Positions 10,929 to 21,728 are shown, counted from the stretch's first letter. The stretch is 64,000 nucleotides of DNA from Entomohabitans teleogrylli (GCF_001484765.1 NZ_LLXO01000018.1:51033-115032); one strand, 5' to 3'. Made by a program: numbers and translations. Notes: generated from the letters alone by a model not told the origin.

Positions 10929-10949
10929 CTGCCGGCGCGTTGCCGGCAG
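10929..10949. terminator. Hairpin between convergent iap and yfaP
   Basis: A perfect 8-bp stem CTGCCGGC / GCCGGCAG with a 5-nt loop lies in the 73-bp gap between the two converging genes. The T-tract is poor on both sides, so it may act as a weak bidirectional terminator. Confidence 0.45.
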
Positions 10950-10962
10950 CCCTTATGACACA

Positions 10963-11727
10963 TCACCAGCTAAAGCTCTTCACCAGCGTCAGTTCGCCGG
11001 CGTTGCGCATCGGGATCAGAAACATCTCCTGTTTCTCGTCCGGTGTGCCTTCTTCACTGATAATCGTCAGTTGCGCAGTGGTCAACTCCGTCTCGCTGCG
11101 CCCGCCAAAATAGTTGACGTAGACCAGATAGCGCCCCCTGAGCGGTGAAGGACTGGCAAAAATTTCCGGGCCATAGCCGGTGGTGACATCCATATCCAGC
11201 GCGCCGCCGTTACTCAGCGCCTGGTTACCGTACCAGGCGTGGCCGCCATCCGGAGTAATCACATGCAGATCGAGATCGGTATTGTCGGTATCCCAGGACA
11301 ATACGATCCGCAGCCGTGAACGAATCGCCCCCTGCCCCTGGGTGGCATAGAACTGCATCTGATCGCGGCTCTGGCCGTCGGGCGCTATCACTTCAACGCT
11401 GTTGCTGCCTTCGGCAAAAATATATGGCCGGGCAAACGAACCGTCCTCTTCGATGCGCAGCGGCATCGGCACGCCATTGACCACCAGCCGGCCTGGAGCT
11501 TTTTTACCCTCCGGCAGCGAGGAAATTTTGCCGCGAATCTGGGCGGAAATGTTCTGATCGGCAGCCATATTGACCGAGGCCGCCGGATAATTGACCTGCT
11601 GGGAAAAGCTGGCCTTATCCCCCTGCGCCGAGTGCCATCCGGACAGCGGGGTTTCAATGCTCACCCCGGCAACGGCCGGGAAAGCGGCTAACAGCGCGGG
11701 CACAACAATCGTTAACGGGTTTCGCAT
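10963..11727 (-). CDS. yfaP: DUF2135 secreted protein YfaP
   Basis: 254 residues, near E. coli YfaP. Seen: a Sec signal peptide (MRNPLTIVVPALLAAFPAVAG), a middle beta-rich domain, and a C-terminal DUF2135 domain (about 140-235) with SWDTDNTDLDLHVITPDGGHA and RYLVYVNYFGG. The Asp-rich DTDNTDLDLHV stretch resembles metal-binding beta-sandwich proteins (inference). It is the last gene of the yfaA-T-S-Q-P operon and starts 4 bp after the yfaQ stop. Pseudomonas aeruginosa has a homologous arrangement (the mag operon around the macroglobulin MagD). Function unknown; likely a periplasmic partner of YfaS. Confidence 0.85.
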   Translation of the reverse strand: MRNPLTIVVPALLAAFPAVAGVSIETPLSGWHSAQGDKASFSQQVNYPAASVNMAADQNISAQIRGKISSLPEGKKAPGRLVVNGVPMPLRIEEDGSFARPYIFAEGSNSVEVIAPDGQSRDQMQFYATQGQGAIRSRLRIVLSWDTDNTDLDLHVITPDGGHAWYGNQALSNGGALDMDVTTGYGPEIFASPSPLRGRYLVYVNYFGGRSETELTTAQLTIISEEGTPDEKQEMFLIPMRNAGELTLVKSFSW

Positions 11728-11731
11728 AGTA

Positions 11732-13378
11732 TTAATCCATTAATAAATGACGGGTCAGGCTTTCGATGTACTGCTCGTCATGCCCGGAAGGGTAGCCGTC
11801 AAACGCCAGATGCAAATATTCATGAGTCAAATCGAGCCGGTCCTGCAGGGTAAAAAATTCTCTGATGTACAGACGCTTTTGCTGCCGGTCGGTATACGGA
11901 AAACCGGATGCCTTGCGACAGACGGCAAAAGCCTGCGGCGGCTGATACCCCGGCTCACGGTTCAGCCGCGCGCGCCAGCGCGGCTGCTGAGTTTCCAGCC
12001 ACGCTTTAGCTTCCGGCAGCGGCTGACAGGTCGCCAGCGGGTTGCCCCAGCGGCTCAGGCTGGCGTCCGGAAACGCATGCGCGAGAATAGCGTCATAGCG
12101 CATACCGCGCGCCGCCTGCTCCTGCGCCTGGCGCCAGGAGAGCACGCCCGGAGACGCGCGATCCGAATGATAGTTGACGCTGCCGCCGGCCAGAATCAGG
12201 TCTTCGGTCCAGGCGGCAATCGCCCGGGATGGGCGGCTCGCCGGCGATGGCGACACCCGCTGACTGGCGCTGCTGTCGGTAATACTCAGGCACTCCCCGC
12301 TGCGCCCGGCGTTCTGCAATAAATAGCTGCGGATCGCCACCGCCAGCGCTTTTGCCGCTTCCGGCGGCGTACTGCTGGCTTCACGATCCAACACCCGCGC
12401 CACATACTCTTCGCGATCGATACGCGCCACCAGCGTCAGGGAGTCCCCCTCCGCCATCAGCCAGGTATCGCCACGGCTTTCCATCTCAATCCGGCTCCCC
12501 CGGGTAAACGTCACCTGATAGCGGCCGCGCAGCGCCCCGGACGCGGTTAGCGGTTCGCCACCCAGCGGACGAACGGCACTAATCGGGTAGCGGGTAAACA
12601 GATTCACCAGCACACACTGCCCCGACTGGCGATTAGCCGGCAGCGGCAGTAGCGCGTTGAGGCGTTCAGCGTGGCGGTTGAGCAACATCTGGCTGGTACC
12701 GGCCCCTCCTACCCACAGCGGCGTACCATCGGTCAGCCAGCCGGCCATACCGCCCTGGCGCGCCTGCGGATCGTTATCCGCCAGCCAGCTCCAGGTTTTT
12801 ACCCGCAGCCGACCGCCAAGCGCCCCGGCCACGCCGGGTTTGGTGCTGTCGAGCAACACATCCAGCAGCACCTCCCGGGCCTTCTGCCGCCCGGGTAGCG
12901 TCGCAAGGACATCCAGCAGGGAAACTACCGGCACCCGGGTCTGCGGCGCAAGCCTGGAAAGCGATATCAGCCACTGCGGCCCCTGGCGCGCCGACCAGTA
13001 CTGGTGCCAGGCGCTGTCGTCAATGCCCAGCCGCGCCGGCGCAAAATAGAGACCGCAGGAGCGCACCAGCGCCGTCTCACGGGTTATGCTATTGCCCGGT
13101 TCGCAGCAGTACACTTCCTGTGGATCCCCGCCGCGGCACTGCAGGGGCTGCTCCGGGATACCGTTATCCTCAAGCCAGGCGTAGACAAACAGCTTCCACA
13201 GGCTGCCCAGCGGGGTGGAAAAATCCGCCGGCAACGGTGCTACGGTCTGGCCGCCGCCGGGAGCGAGGCTATACAGCCGATCGTCGCCCTGTTCGCGGAT
13301 AGCCAGGCGCAGCGCTGGCTCCGCCGCCTGAATCAGGACCGGGAACAACACCAGCAGTAACCCCAGCCAGCGACGCAT
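11732..13378 (-). CDS. yfaQ: Multidomain periplasmic protein YfaQ (DUF2300)
   Basis: 548 residues with a Sec signal peptide (MRRWLGLLLVLFPVLIQAAE). Officially DUF2300. I see three motif sets. (1) About 50-200 looks like a penicillin-recognising fold: S59-L-W-K62 (SxxK), S107-C-G followed by LYFAPARLGID as in PBP transpeptidases, and K194-T-W where KTG would be. (2) About 315-415 resembles SpoIID: DREEYVARVLDREASS with Glu333, then AKALAVAIRSYLL and later VNYHSD. (3) The C-terminus has a zinc-protease motif HEYLH at 519-523 and acidic residues 12-15 further on. It lies 2 bp after yfaS and 4 bp before yfaP. Gene identity is firm; enzymatic roles are inference. Confidence 0.85.
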   Translation of the reverse strand: MRRWLGLLLVLFPVLIQAAEPALRLAIREQGDDRLYSLAPGGGQTVAPLPADFSTPLGSLWKLFVYAWLEDNGIPEQPLQCRGGDPQEVYCCEPGNSITRETALVRSCGLYFAPARLGIDDSAWHQYWSARQGPQWLISLSRLAPQTRVPVVSLLDVLATLPGRQKAREVLLDVLLDSTKPGVAGALGGRLRVKTWSWLADNDPQARQGGMAGWLTDGTPLWVGGAGTSQMLLNRHAERLNALLPLPANRQSGQCVLVNLFTRYPISAVRPLGGEPLTASGALRGRYQVTFTRGSRIEMESRGDTWLMAEGDSLTLVARIDREEYVARVLDREASSTPPEAAKALAVAIRSYLLQNAGRSGECLSITDSSASQRVSPSPASRPSRAIAAWTEDLILAGGSVNYHSDRASPGVLSWRQAQEQAARGMRYDAILAHAFPDASLSRWGNPLATCQPLPEAKAWLETQQPRWRARLNREPGYQPPQAFAVCRKASGFPYTDRQQKRLYIREFFTLQDRLDLTHEYLHLAFDGYPSGHDEQYIESLTRHLLMD

Positions 13379-13380
13379 GG

Positions 13381-16300
13381 TTAGTGAACCTTCAGGCTCA
13401 GGCCTTGCGATTCATACTCTGAGCTCTGCTGCTGGGGAGCGTAGGCGCGAAGATAGCGCGCCGGCGGTAGCGTGAACTCGCCCTTCTGCGAGAAACGCAG
13501 CAGATGACGATATACCGTCTCCCCGCTTTGCAGCCTGTCGACGGGAATCATATATCCCAGCCCGGCGTCTTCATAACGCGCCTTATCCAGCGCCAGCGAC
13601 TTCTGATCCTTATCAGATTCCCGCACCGTAATCCCCCAGGTAGTGCTCTCCACCTCGGCCCCCGGCGGCAATGATACCTCGACCATGCCGTAGCGCAGCG
13701 CGCTGTCCTGCTCGTTAAGCAGCACGATCTCATCCAGATACAGCGCGTTACTGTCAATGTCCTCCCCGGAAACCGGCGTTCTGACGAAGGTAAATGTTTC
13801 TTTTCCAGGCTCCAGTTTGTACAACCGGCGCTCCAGCCGCACCGGAATATCATTGAGGGAAGCCTCGCTGACAGGCTCCAGCCAGCTCAGCGTGGCATTC
13901 ACCGGCGTAGTGACTTCCTGCGCCAGGACGATATTCTCAGGCGCTTTCTCTCCGGCCCATAGCCACTCGTCATTACCGCTGCTCCCTTTACGTTTCACCC
14001 ACGCCCCCTGCGGCTGCGGCAGTGATGACGGCGCGGCATCGGTCATAAAGCGCGCCAGCCAGCTCAGCGCCAGCGCCCGCTCCATACCCGACTGAGCGGG
14101 CGTCAGCTCGCGCAAAATCGCCGCCGCCTGAGTGGCGTCCGCGCCGTTATGCAATAGCGCCACGGTACGCGCCAGCGGTTGTGCGCTGACGCTCGCCAGA
14201 CGCAACGCGTCTTCCCGAACGGCGGGGCTCTGGCTGGAGGTGAGCTGCGCATTGCGCATCAGGTTATCCGTCAGCACCCGCGCCACCGCGTTACCCAGCG
14301 GCGACTCGGGGAAATAGAGGATCAGACTGTCGTTCACCTGCGGCATCTCATCCTGTTCCTCTTCATCCATCCCGCCATCGCGGGTGGCAAAAGCGTCGTC
14401 CAGCCCTTTAAGCAACGTATTCACCGGCAACTGCATCTCCTGGGCCCACGCCAGCACCAGCGCGCGATGCAGTAGCGGCATCGCGCCAGCCTGATCGGCG
14501 TAGCTATCCAGCATGTGTTGCCAGTATTCCGGGCGTAGCGTCACCCCCAGCGTGCGGCTGGCGTGCCAGTCGGCGTACCATGCCCAGGCGGTAAGCAGCG
14601 CGCTGGCATCGGCGCTGCCGCCCCACCATGCGAAACGCGCTCCCGGCCCGGCCAGTTGCATCAGACGCAGGCGGTTATTCTGCAGCGACTGGCGCAGCGA
14701 ATTCCCGGTACTGTCCTGCGGATTGGGCAAAGCGCGATATGCCAGGCTGAGCGGTATCAGCCGGCTTGCGGTATTCACCACGCCGCCATAAGGCTCCCGC
14801 ATCAGCGCATCCAGGTTACTGCGGAAGATAGCGGACAGCGTATCGCTGCTCTGCAGACGCAACGCCTGAGCCGCGGCAGGCAGCGCCAGCGGATTATCAC
14901 CGCCGCTCAGTTGCAGGCTGCGCTGGCGCTCCACCAGCCAATCGCTGGCGATAAAGTCCAGCGTGACGCCGATCCGATCCCGTTCCACGCCGTTATGCAA
15001 CAGTACAACGCTGAGCGGCCCGCTACTGTGAATATCACGCTCAAGGGAGATATAGTTGGCGCCCTTATGCAGCGTCAGCGGCTGGCGCACTTCCTCGCCG
15101 GCAAAACGCGACACCAGCTCAACACGCTCGCTGCCCTGCTGCTGGCTGAAGATAAATACCCCAAAATTCGGCCGATCCCCGTCGCGGAAGCGAGTCGGCA
15201 TCCCCCACTTCAGGTACAGATCTTTATCGGAGGTCAGGAAAGCGCTGGTCTGGCCGACAATCCCCTGCTCGTTAATTGCCCGGGCGGTTATGCGCCAGCG
15301 CGAGAGCGAATCCGGCATGATGAAGGTAAACCGGGCTTTGCCCCGTGTGTCGGTAGTCAGCGAAGGCAGCCAGGCGGCGGTATCCACCTCTTCACGGCGC
15401 GGACGTTCCAGCATCTTCACCCGCCGCTCGCTGCGGTTTGTCACGCCCGGGGAAGTGGGTACGCTGGACAGCGCCTGATCGTAGCTGATAAACGACAGGC
15501 TGGCGCTGGTACGCACATTATTACGCCCCGGGCTGTAAAAGAACTGACTGATAGACGGGGCGATTTCCGGTTGCAGTGCATAGACCATCTCATCGACAAC
15601 ACTGGCGGTCAGCTGCGCCGATACCGGTTTGCCGCCAAACAGGGTGGTCAGTTCAACACTCACCAGCTCGCCCGGCTGGTAGTGGGATTTATCGGTATTC
15701 ACCTGCACATCCAGTTGCGGCACCGCCACCCTGATACCGGCATTCTGAAAACTGTACTGACCGTGACGGGTATACAGCACCGAGAAAGTGATGTTCGGCG
15801 CCCAGGTTTCTTTGATGCGTAACTGCGCTACATACTGGGTGTCGTTCAGTTTCTGCAATGTTATCCAGTCCGCCGCCCGCGACAGCAGGGCAAGATGCTC
15901 CACCCGGTCGCGCTCCAGGGTCAGCAGCGCGTCGTCCACCGCCTCAGGAAACGTCACCAGCACCTGAGCGGTATCGCCAGGCTGGTACAGCGCTTTATCA
16001 GGCACAATTTCCACGGTGCCGGCTTCCGCTTTGCCCCCCTCGCCGCTGACAGTGTGGCTGGTTCCGGCGAGGATCAACCGATCTTTACTGCGCAGCATCA
16101 GGCTATAGGTACCCGGCTGTTCAAAGCGTACGCTGAACGACTCCCCCTGCGCCGGCAACTGGCCGCTGGCCTGCTGGCGGTCTTCAAGGCGAATCCACTC
16201 GTAGCTGTCAGGCTGCTGCGCGCCGGGACGGGAACTGCGATAATTAAAGGTCACCTCTTCCCCGGCTTTACTGAAGCGGCGCGGGGTTTCCAGGGTAAAG

Positions 16301-18006
16301 TGCGCGTCGCCGCGCTCAATCAGTATCTCTTTAGTATTGGTGACCCGATACGCTGCCCCGTCGCTGGCCGACATCGTCAACAGATAGCGGCTGGGTTTTT
16401 CCGCCGCCGGCAGCACCAGTCGGGCGCGACCGGCATCGTCGGTCGTCAGGGTGGTACTGGTCAGCTCCACCGGGAAGCGGCCCACATAGCGCAGGTCATT
16501 ACCGACCATAGAGAGCTGTTGGGCGCGCAGGCTGAGCTGAATGCTGGCGTTTTTCACCGGCGTCCCGTCCGGGTATAACAGCAATAGATCGCCATTAATC
16601 TCTTCGGCGGTTTTAAACTCGCTCTTATTGAATGTGACGTCGATGGTGAAATGGGGCTTGATGTAGCTGGCGACGCGAAACGCACTGCTGTAAACCCGAT
16701 CGCGGTACGCCAGACGCAGTTCATAGCCGCCGGAAACGGCGATATCCGGCAGGCGGAACATAGTTTCCCCGCCGCGGCGCGCATCCAGCGCCAGCGCCAG
16801 GGTTTGCAGGGTACTGCCATTGGCGTCGAGCACCGTCAGTTGCGCCGGGGCGCTGGCAATCGGCGTTGAGCGCAGCGCACTGTGGAATTCGCGCCCCAGG
16901 ATCTTCACCGCCACTGTGTCGCCGGCACGATACAGCGGCCGGTCAGTAAACATATAGAGACGGGTATTATAAATTTCGCTGGCATAGAAAAAGTTTTCGG
17001 AAACGAACACTCCGCCATCGGCATCTTCCCCCAGGATATAAGAGCGCTCCGGAGCGATATGCTTCAGGCGCAGCGTACCATCGCTACCGGTTTCGCCGCT
17101 GCTCATTATCCCCAGGCCGTCGCTCCAGAGAATTTTCGCCCCGGGCCGCGCCTCGCCGCGCGCTTTTCCTGCCGTCCAGACCAGCAGTTCATTGCCGGAG
17201 ACTTTGCTGAGCGCCACCGTGTCGGAGACAAACACGACCGTGGTGGCGCGGTAGTTACCGACCAGCGCCTCTACCAGATACAGGCCCGGCGTCAGTTTGC
17301 CCAGCGGAATATAGATATTGCCCGGCTGGCTGGAAATAAAACGGCTGGAAGACCCTTCCAGATTGACGCCTTCTGGTGGTTGAATTGGCTGCGCATCCCA
17401 CAGAGGGTAACGAAACTGCGCCGCCAGCGGGTATTTCTTCAGTGGTGCAAAGCGGGGTTGCGGCTGGTACTGCGAAGGAGCCGACAAAATATTGCCAATC
17501 TGCAATTCCGGCAGCGACTGGGTGACATTGATGCGCGAATCGTCGGAGAACGCTCGCTGCATCACGCGCCGGGATTTGCCATACCAGTTGTCCCACAGGT
17601 AGGTCAGCGTATTCGCCAGGCCGTCTCCCAGGTACTGCGGTTCCACCGCAATGCGATGCAGGTTTTTCTGCTGGCGCAGAAAATCCACCGGCTGCGGGAT
17701 ACGATACAGACGGATATCCACCCCGCCGTACTCCTCCATACTCAGGCGGCGATAGTCGCGACCGGGCGCTTCAAGGCGCACTTTGGCTTCTTCATCGCTG
17801 GAGAAACTGCTGTCGGAAAGCAGAAAGAAACTTTCGCCGCTGGCGGCGCTGTACTGACTGCCGGGAAGCGCATCGCTGGCGGCGTTCACCTGAAATACCG
17901 TTAGCAGTAGCGCGGCCAGCAGCGCCAGACCGCCGCGGCTTAGCGGGCAAGGAAGTTTAAGCGATAAACGCCAATGAAATTGGGATTGGCTTCGTTGGGT
18001 ATCCAT
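13381..18006 (-). CDS. yfaS: Bacterial alpha-2-macroglobulin-like protein YfaS
   Basis: Very large periplasmic protein of the alpha-2-macroglobulin family, about 1541 residues. I chose the ATG at 18004-18006 because AAGGA sits 7 nt upstream; an ATG 15 bp earlier is also in frame. The N-terminus has a signal peptide (core [19 protein letters not shown], about residues 26-44). Repeated MG/beta domains follow, with the MG2-like segment [14 protein letters not shown] and the A2M block near [18 protein letters not shown]. At the thioester site the sequence reads [14 protein letters not shown] (codons 14793-14752), so the Cys and Gln of the CxEQ motif are absent: this is a thioester-less form. The 5' end overlaps yfaT by 67 bp and the 3' end lies 2 bp before yfaQ. 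Thought to trap or guard against proteases at the cell envelope. Confidence 0.93.
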   Translation of the reverse strand: MDTQRSQSQFHWRLSLKLPCPLSRGGLALLAALLLTVFQVNAASDALPGSQYSAASGESFFLLSDSSFSSDEEAKVRLEAPGRDYRRLSMEEYGGVDIRLYRIPQPVDFLRQQKNLHRIAVEPQYLGDGLANTLTYLWDNWYGKSRRVMQRAFSDDSRINVTQSLPELQIGNILSAPSQYQPQPRFAPLKKYPLAAQFRYPLWDAQPIQPPEGVNLEGSSSRFISSQPGNIYIPLGKLTPGLYLVEALVGNYRATTVVFVSDTVALSKVSGNELLVWTAGKARGEARPGAKILWSDGLGIMSSGETGSDGTLRLKHIAPERSYILGEDADGGVFVSENFFYASEIYNTRLYMFTDRPLYRAGDTVAVKILGREFHSALRSTPIASAPAQLTVLDANGSTLQTLALALDARRGGETMFRLPDIAVSGGYELRLAYRDRVYSSAFRVASYIKPHFTIDVTFNKSEFKTAEEINGDLLLLYPDGTPVKNASIQLSLRAQQLSMVGNDLRYVGRFPVELTSTTLTTDDAGRARLVLPAAEKPSRYLLTMSASDGAAYRVTNTKEILIERGDAHFTLETPRRFSKAGEEVTFNYRSSRPGAQQPDSYEWIRLEDRQQASGQLPAQGESFSVRFEQPGTYSLMLRSKDRLILAGTSHTVSGEGGKAEAGTVEIVPDKALYQPGDTAQVLVTFPEAVDDALLTLERDRVEHLALLSRAADWITLQKLNDTQYVAQLRIKETWAPNITFSVLYTRHGQYSFQNAGIRVAVPQLDVQVNTDKSHYQPGELVSVELTTLFGGKPVSAQLTASVVDEMVYALQPEIAPSISQFFYSPGRNNVRTSASLSFISYDQALSSVPTSPGVTNRSERRVKMLERPRREEVDTAAWLPSLTTDTRGKARFTFIMPDSLSRWRITARAINEQGIVGQTSAFLTSDKDLYLKWGMPTRFRDGDRPNFGVFIFSQQQGSERVELVSRFAGEEVRQPLTLHKGANYISLERDIHSSGPLSVVLLHNGVERDRIGVTLDFIASDWLVERQRSLQLSGGDNPLALPAAAQALRLQSSDTLSAIFRSNLDALMREPYGGVVNTASRLIPLSLAYRALPNPQDSTGNSLRQSLQNNRLRLMQLAGPGARFAWWGGSADASALLTAWAWYADWHASRTLGVTLRPEYWQHMLDSYADQAGAMPLLHRALVLAWAQEMQLPVNTLLKGLDDAFATRDGGMDEEEQDEMPQVNDSLILYFPESPLGNAVARVLTDNLMRNAQLTSSQSPAVREDALRLASVSAQPLARTVALLHNGADATQAAAILRELTPAQSGMERALALSWLARFMTDAAPSSLPQPQGAWVKRKGSSGNDEWLWAGEKAPENIVLAQEVTTPVNATLSWLEPVSEASLNDIPVRLERRLYKLEPGKETFTFVRTPVSGEDIDSNALYLDEIVLLNEQDSALRYGMVEVSLPPGAEVESTTWGITVRESDKDQKSLALDKARYEDAGLGYMIPVDRLQSGETVYRHLLRFSQKGEFTLPPARYLRAYAPQQQSSEYESQGLSLKVH

Positions 18007-18581
18007 CGTGTGTCCTTCCATGTCATCAATTGTTGCACGGTCGCCGCGCGCATGCCGTTGTCCGTTTCAGTGGCGCTGCCGGTATGGTAGACGACATAGC
18101 GCCCCATCCAGATCATCAAATGCTGATCGTCGCCCTGGTCATAAAACATTACATCCCCGGGCAGCGCCTGATTAAGATCGCGCCCGATGAACCGCGTGTT
18201 GTACTGAATCAGTTTGATGGCGTCCACATAGGGACCGGTTTTACCGCCCCCCTGTTGCCAGTTGCGCGCCAGCAGGCGCTGCTGCGGGGTTAAAGTAAGC
18301 TCCGGCGGCAAATAGCGGTTCGACATACCGTTGCTGCGCAACCATTTGCTATCGTGCTCTTTCAGCGCTTCATTGGCCGCGAAACGCACCAGCCCGGCAC
18401 AGTCCTGCTGGTACCAGCGCGGACTCGGCCCCTGACGTAGCTGCTCCTGGGCGATACGTACAAACCAGGCGCGAAACAGCTGCGACTGCTGCACATCCAG
18501 CGCCGAAATTTGCCCGGCGTATAATGGCAGTGTCAACAGACAGCAGACGATTATCAGCAGCCAGCGCACAGCGCCACTCAT
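17940..18581 (-). CDS. yfaT: DUF1175 periplasmic protein YfaT, NlpC/P60-like
   Basis: 213 residues from the ATG at 18579-18581, which overlaps the yfaA stop by 4 bp (ATGA); a longer upstream frame would extend into yfaA. Seen: a signal peptide ([19 protein letters not shown]), then a domain whose motifs match NlpC/P60 cysteine peptidases: Q-D-C61-[17 protein letters not shown] at about 140-150, H154-L-M-I-W-M-G and V-Y-H166-T-G. Family name is DUF1175 and no activity has been shown that I know of. Its 3' end overlaps the start of yfaS, so the two are coupled. Confidence 0.87.
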   Translation of the reverse strand: MSGAVRWLLIIVCCLLTLPLYAGQISALDVQQSQLFRAWFVRIAQEQLRQGPSPRWYQQDCAGLVRFAANEALKEHDSKWLRSNGMSNRYLPPELTLTPQQRLLARNWQQGGGKTGPYVDAIKLIQYNTRFIGRDLNQALPGDVMFYDQGDDQHLMIWMGRYVVYHTGSATETDNGMRAATVQQLMTWKDTRWIPNEANPNFIGVYRLNFLAR

Positions 18582-20281
18582 CGCGCCTCCCAGGAAATCG
18601 GCAGCCACTGCCACGGCGCCTGCGGATCAACTTCCGGCAGGACCACAGCGTAATTCGGCTGCCGGGCCAGGGCATCCAGTTTCGGCATCAGCAGCGTTTG
18701 CGCCGCGTTATAGAAAACCGGTTCACTATTTTTCGGCAGGCTGTCGAGGGCCTCTTTACGCAGCAGTTGTGCGACGCCCGGCGGGGCGATCCACAGCGGC
18801 ACTACGCCCTGAGCGGGGATCACATCGCTCATTGCCGGCCGGGTACGGCTCAGGGTTTGCAGGCCCTGGTTCACCAGGCTGTCGTCGAGCGAAAACAGTA
18901 ATGTCTCCCCGCTCAGCGCCAGCGAAACCCGGAAGAAAGCGCGCGACATCAAGTGCTCCGCAACCGCAGCCTGCGCGGCCGGATACTGGCCGTACTGAGA
19001 GCTGACTTCACGTTGCCAGAGCGTTGCGCCCTGCTGGCGAGTCTCCTGCAGCGGCAACACCCCCTGCGGCGCTTTACGTTCCCGGGCGCCAATATGGTGT
19101 TCAAACAGCGCCGCCAGCGTTTTTTCCCGCGCCTGCGGGTCGCCCTTCAGGCGCCCGACCAGTAGCGGGGTATACAGACGGGAATCCGCGTACCAGCATA
19201 ACCCGGCCGCGCCGTCAAACAGCCCGGCGAGTTGCTCCGCGCCCGCGCCGTCAGTATCCAGTTGTTGCAACATCTGTTCGGCAATGCCGTGGGAAAACGG
19301 CAGCGCCACGCAAAAACTGGCGCCTGCCGGCATGCTCTGCCATACCGGGGCAAAGGCGAAACTGGCGTCCGCGCCAGCCTGTTGATCATTCAGCGCCAGC
19401 CAACTGCTCCAGCCGCTCTCCGTCAAATCGAAGCGCATTCCGGCAAACGCCGGTAACAGGCGCTGATAGCCAAATCCCAACCCGGCGGCGCTGGCGACGA
19501 TGCGCTGACGCGCGGCAGGTTGTTGTTGCAGGCCATAGCTCAGGTTCCAGCTTTTCTCGCCGGTCAGCAATCCACGGGCGAGCTCCGTGGACATAGCATC
19601 CTGCTGGTCGCCGTTAAACAGCATATCGCTGCCGGAAAACAGCAGTACCTTATCGTTATAGCTGGCAAACAGCAGTTGTCGGCTACCGTTATAGCGCAAC
19701 TGATAAACCGGGATCTGAGTGTCGTTAATCTGCAATCCACTGATTTCAGTTTTACTCAACTGACTGTCTTTCGCCGCGGCGAACACCAGCGGTTCCAGCA
19801 GGCGGGTCAAACCGCTGCGCTGGATCAACACCATATAGTGGGATAACCGTCCGCGACGGTCGCGCCATAATGCGACCTGCGCCGGCTGATCGAGCAGCGT
19901 GGTCAGCAGGTGATCCTGCAATTTGAGATCGTGCTCGTAGATAATACGCCGCAGGCTGCCTTCCAGCCCCAGCCGGTCAGCGTGGGTCTGATAATAAAAA
20001 ACAAAATCTTCGTTTAAAACATCGCGCAGCAGTGGCACCTGTAGCACGTCACGGGGCAACTGGCTTAATGACGCGCTGTCGATAAAGACATCCGGGGTAT
20101 TGAGATCAATCTGGAGATTATTGTGCACCACCAGCGGGGCAAGGGTTTTCAGCGGTACGCTACCGGTACGCTGCAGCGCCCAGACGGCGGCAGACAGCGC
20201 CACCACCACCCCAAGCGCGATAGCAAAACCGCGTTTCCGGCTTTTTTTCCCGTGCGTTACAGCTGAAGTTGTTTCTTCCAT
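18578..20281 (-). CDS. yfaA: DUF2138 membrane-anchored protein YfaA
   Basis: 567 residues from the ATG at 20279-20281, which has AGGGA at good spacing; a GTG 6 bp upstream is possible but too close to the ribosome site. A charged N-terminus is followed by one membrane segment (about 19-38, [19 protein letters not shown]); the rest should be periplasmic. The body is DUF2138, similar to E. coli YfaA. First gene of the yfa operon. The AGGGA at its ribosome site fits the ANGGA core of CsrA sites, which is only suggestive. No catalytic motif recognised. Confidence 0.85.
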   Translation of the reverse strand: MEETTSAVTHGKKSRKRGFAIALGVVVALSAAVWALQRTGSVPLKTLAPLVVHNNLQIDLNTPDVFIDSASLSQLPRDVLQVPLLRDVLNEDFVFYYQTHADRLGLEGSLRRIIYEHDLKLQDHLLTTLLDQPAQVALWRDRRGRLSHYMVLIQRSGLTRLLEPLVFAAAKDSQLSKTEISGLQINDTQIPVYQLRYNGSRQLLFASYNDKVLLFSGSDMLFNGDQQDAMSTELARGLLTGEKSWNLSYGLQQQPAARQRIVASAAGLGFGYQRLLPAFAGMRFDLTESGWSSWLALNDQQAGADASFAFAPVWQSMPAGASFCVALPFSHGIAEQMLQQLDTDGAGAEQLAGLFDGAAGLCWYADSRLYTPLLVGRLKGDPQAREKTLAALFEHHIGARERKAPQGVLPLQETRQQGATLWQREVSSQYGQYPAAQAAVAEHLMSRAFFRVSLALSGETLLFSLDDSLVNQGLQTLSRTRPAMSDVIPAQGVVPLWIAPPGVAQLLRKEALDSLPKNSEPVFYNAAQTLLMPKLDALARQPNYAVVLPEVDPQAPWQWLPISWEAR

Positions 20282-20599
20282 GGCCACAATCCCTGTATAC
20301 CTGTCACCGGCGTTTTGTCCCGCTCCGAATGTCTCAGAGTGCAGGCATTATCGTGTGAGAATAAAGCGCGTCGGGAGGAACCCGCAACGCATCAGCAGGA
20401 TGACATTCCACCGGGGAAAAAACAATCGCCGACGTCAGGCCAGCACGCCAGATTCAGACAGAAATCGCAAATTGAACATGCCGGATAACGGCGTCAGGAG
20501 TCGCATCAGAGAAAATAAGGAAGGGAGGTACACCAGATACTGACCCCCAAAAATCAGGGGGCGCTGATTTGTACTGATACAGATACATCAATAATGCGT
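20282..20599. promoter_or_regulatory. Intergenic region upstream of the yfa operon
   Basis: 318 bp without a convincing gene. On the minus strand TTGCGG, a 17-bp spacer and TTATTC about 60-90 bp upstream of yfaA form a weak sigma-70-like promoter. Near 20550 the minus strand has a CCCCC / GGGGG stem around an AT loop, a possible weak terminator of the upstream small gene. Nothing else recognised. Confidence 0.35.
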
Positions 20600-20878
20600 T
20601 TATTGCAGGCCCATCGCCTGTTTCATTTGCGCCATTGCCGCCATACCCTGCTGGCATCCGGAGTTCTGCTCCGCTTCCGGCATACTTTCAATCTGCTTTT
20701 TCGCCTCGGCCAGTTGAACCTTCAGCGCGTCAACCTGCGCTTTTGCCGCTTCATTCGCCGAAGCCTGCTCCATAATGGCATCCACTTCATCAAGATACTT
20801 CTGGCAGGTTTCAGTTACCGCCGCGAAAGAAGAGCCAGAGAACATCACCAGTGAAGCCACTAACAGTGCTTTTTTCAT
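20600..20878 (-). CDS. Small secreted DUF5339-like protein
   Basis: 92 residues. Seen: a clear Sec signal peptide (MKKALLVASLVMFSGSSFAA) and a helical, Ala/Gln/Glu-rich mature part with two cysteines (C25 near the start of the mature protein and C75 in SGCQQGMAA) that could form a disulfide. It resembles the small enterobacterial DUF5339 family as I remember it; function unknown. It stands between cysH and yfaA on the same strand and has GGGACGC upstream of the ATG. Confidence 0.7.
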   Translation of the reverse strand: MKKALLVASLVMFSGSSFAAVTETCQKYLDEVDAIMEQASANEAAKAQVDALKVQLAEAKKQIESMPEAEQNSGCQQGMAAMAQMKQAMGLQ

Positions 20879-20993
20879 TTTGCGTCCCTTAAATTTGTTT
20901 ATCGAGCCATATGACGCCTCCGCGTCGGCCCTTGCAGGCTAACATATGGCTCGGCGTAAACAATCTCCGGGAAGCAAATCAGATTTTTCGACG

Positions 20994-21728
20994 TTAACCT
21001 TCGTGCAGCCCGCACTCGCGCTTCAGACCGAAGAAACGGGTCTCCTCCTCCGCCATCCCCGGTTCCCATTTGCGGGTCGTGTGGGTATCGCCTACCGACA
21101 GATACCCCTGATCCCACAGCGGGTGGTACTTAAGACCATGTCTGGTCAGGTACTGATACACTGTGCGGTTATCCCAGTCGATAATCGGCAGAACTTTAAA
21201 CACCCCGCGCTGGATAGCCAGCACCGGCAACCCGGCACGGCTGCCGGACTGTTCGCGACGCAAACCGGCAAACCAGGTGCCCGCCCCCAGTTCGCTCAGC
21301 GCCCGGTTCATCGGCTCGACCTTGTTGATCTGGTTATACTGCTCGATCCCTTCCACGCCCTGTTCCCACAACTTCCCGTAACGCGCCTCCTGCCAGGCCG
21401 GGCTAAGTTCGGCGCGATACAATTTCAGGTTCAGCTTTAACTGATCCGTCAGTTGATCGATAAACTGGTAGGTTTCCGCAAACAGATAGCCGGTATCGGT
21501 CAGGATCACCGGGATCCCCGGGCACACCTGATTGACCAGGTGCAAACTGACCGCCGCCTGAATACCGAAGCTGGAGGAGAGCACATAAGCGCCGGGCAGG
21601 TTTTCCAGCGCCCAGGCCACGCGCCCTTCGGCATCGCGCTTTTCCAGTTGGCTGTTGGTTTCCGCCAGCGCCAGCACGCGCTCGACTTTCGGCAGCGCGT
21701 TAAGGGCGGTTAAATCGAATCCGGACAT
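20994..21728 (-). CDS. cysH: Phosphoadenosine phosphosulfate (PAPS) reductase
   Basis: Reduces PAPS to sulfite with thioredoxin. 244 residues, as in E. coli. The PP-loop-like segment [16 protein letters not shown] is near residue 50, and the C-terminal KRECGLHEG carries the catalytic Cys239. It lacks the extra cysteine pairs of iron-sulfur APS reductases. It lies 63 bp after cysI and is the third gene of cysJIH. Confidence 0.97.
   Translation of the reverse strand: MSGFDLTALNALPKVERVLALAETNSQLEKRDAEGRVAWALENLPGAYVLSSSFGIQAAVSLHLVNQVCPGIPVILTDTGYLFAETYQFIDQLTDQLKLNLKLYRAELSPAWQEARYGKLWEQGVEGIEQYNQINKVEPMNRALSELGAGTWFAGLRREQSGSRAGLPVLAIQRGVFKVLPIIDWDNRTVYQYLTRHGLKYHPLWDQGYLSVGDTHTTRKWEPGMAEEETRFFGLKRECGLHEG

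Noticed and set aside
14563..17904. Several 200-420 residue plus-strand frames opposite yfaS
   Set aside because: All lie antisense to the clear yfaS coding sequence and show no recognisable domain.
10890..20993. CRISPR array or cas genes expected between iap and cysH
   Set aside because: No regularly spaced direct repeats and no cas-like protein were seen; the interval is filled by the yfa operon and a small secreted protein.
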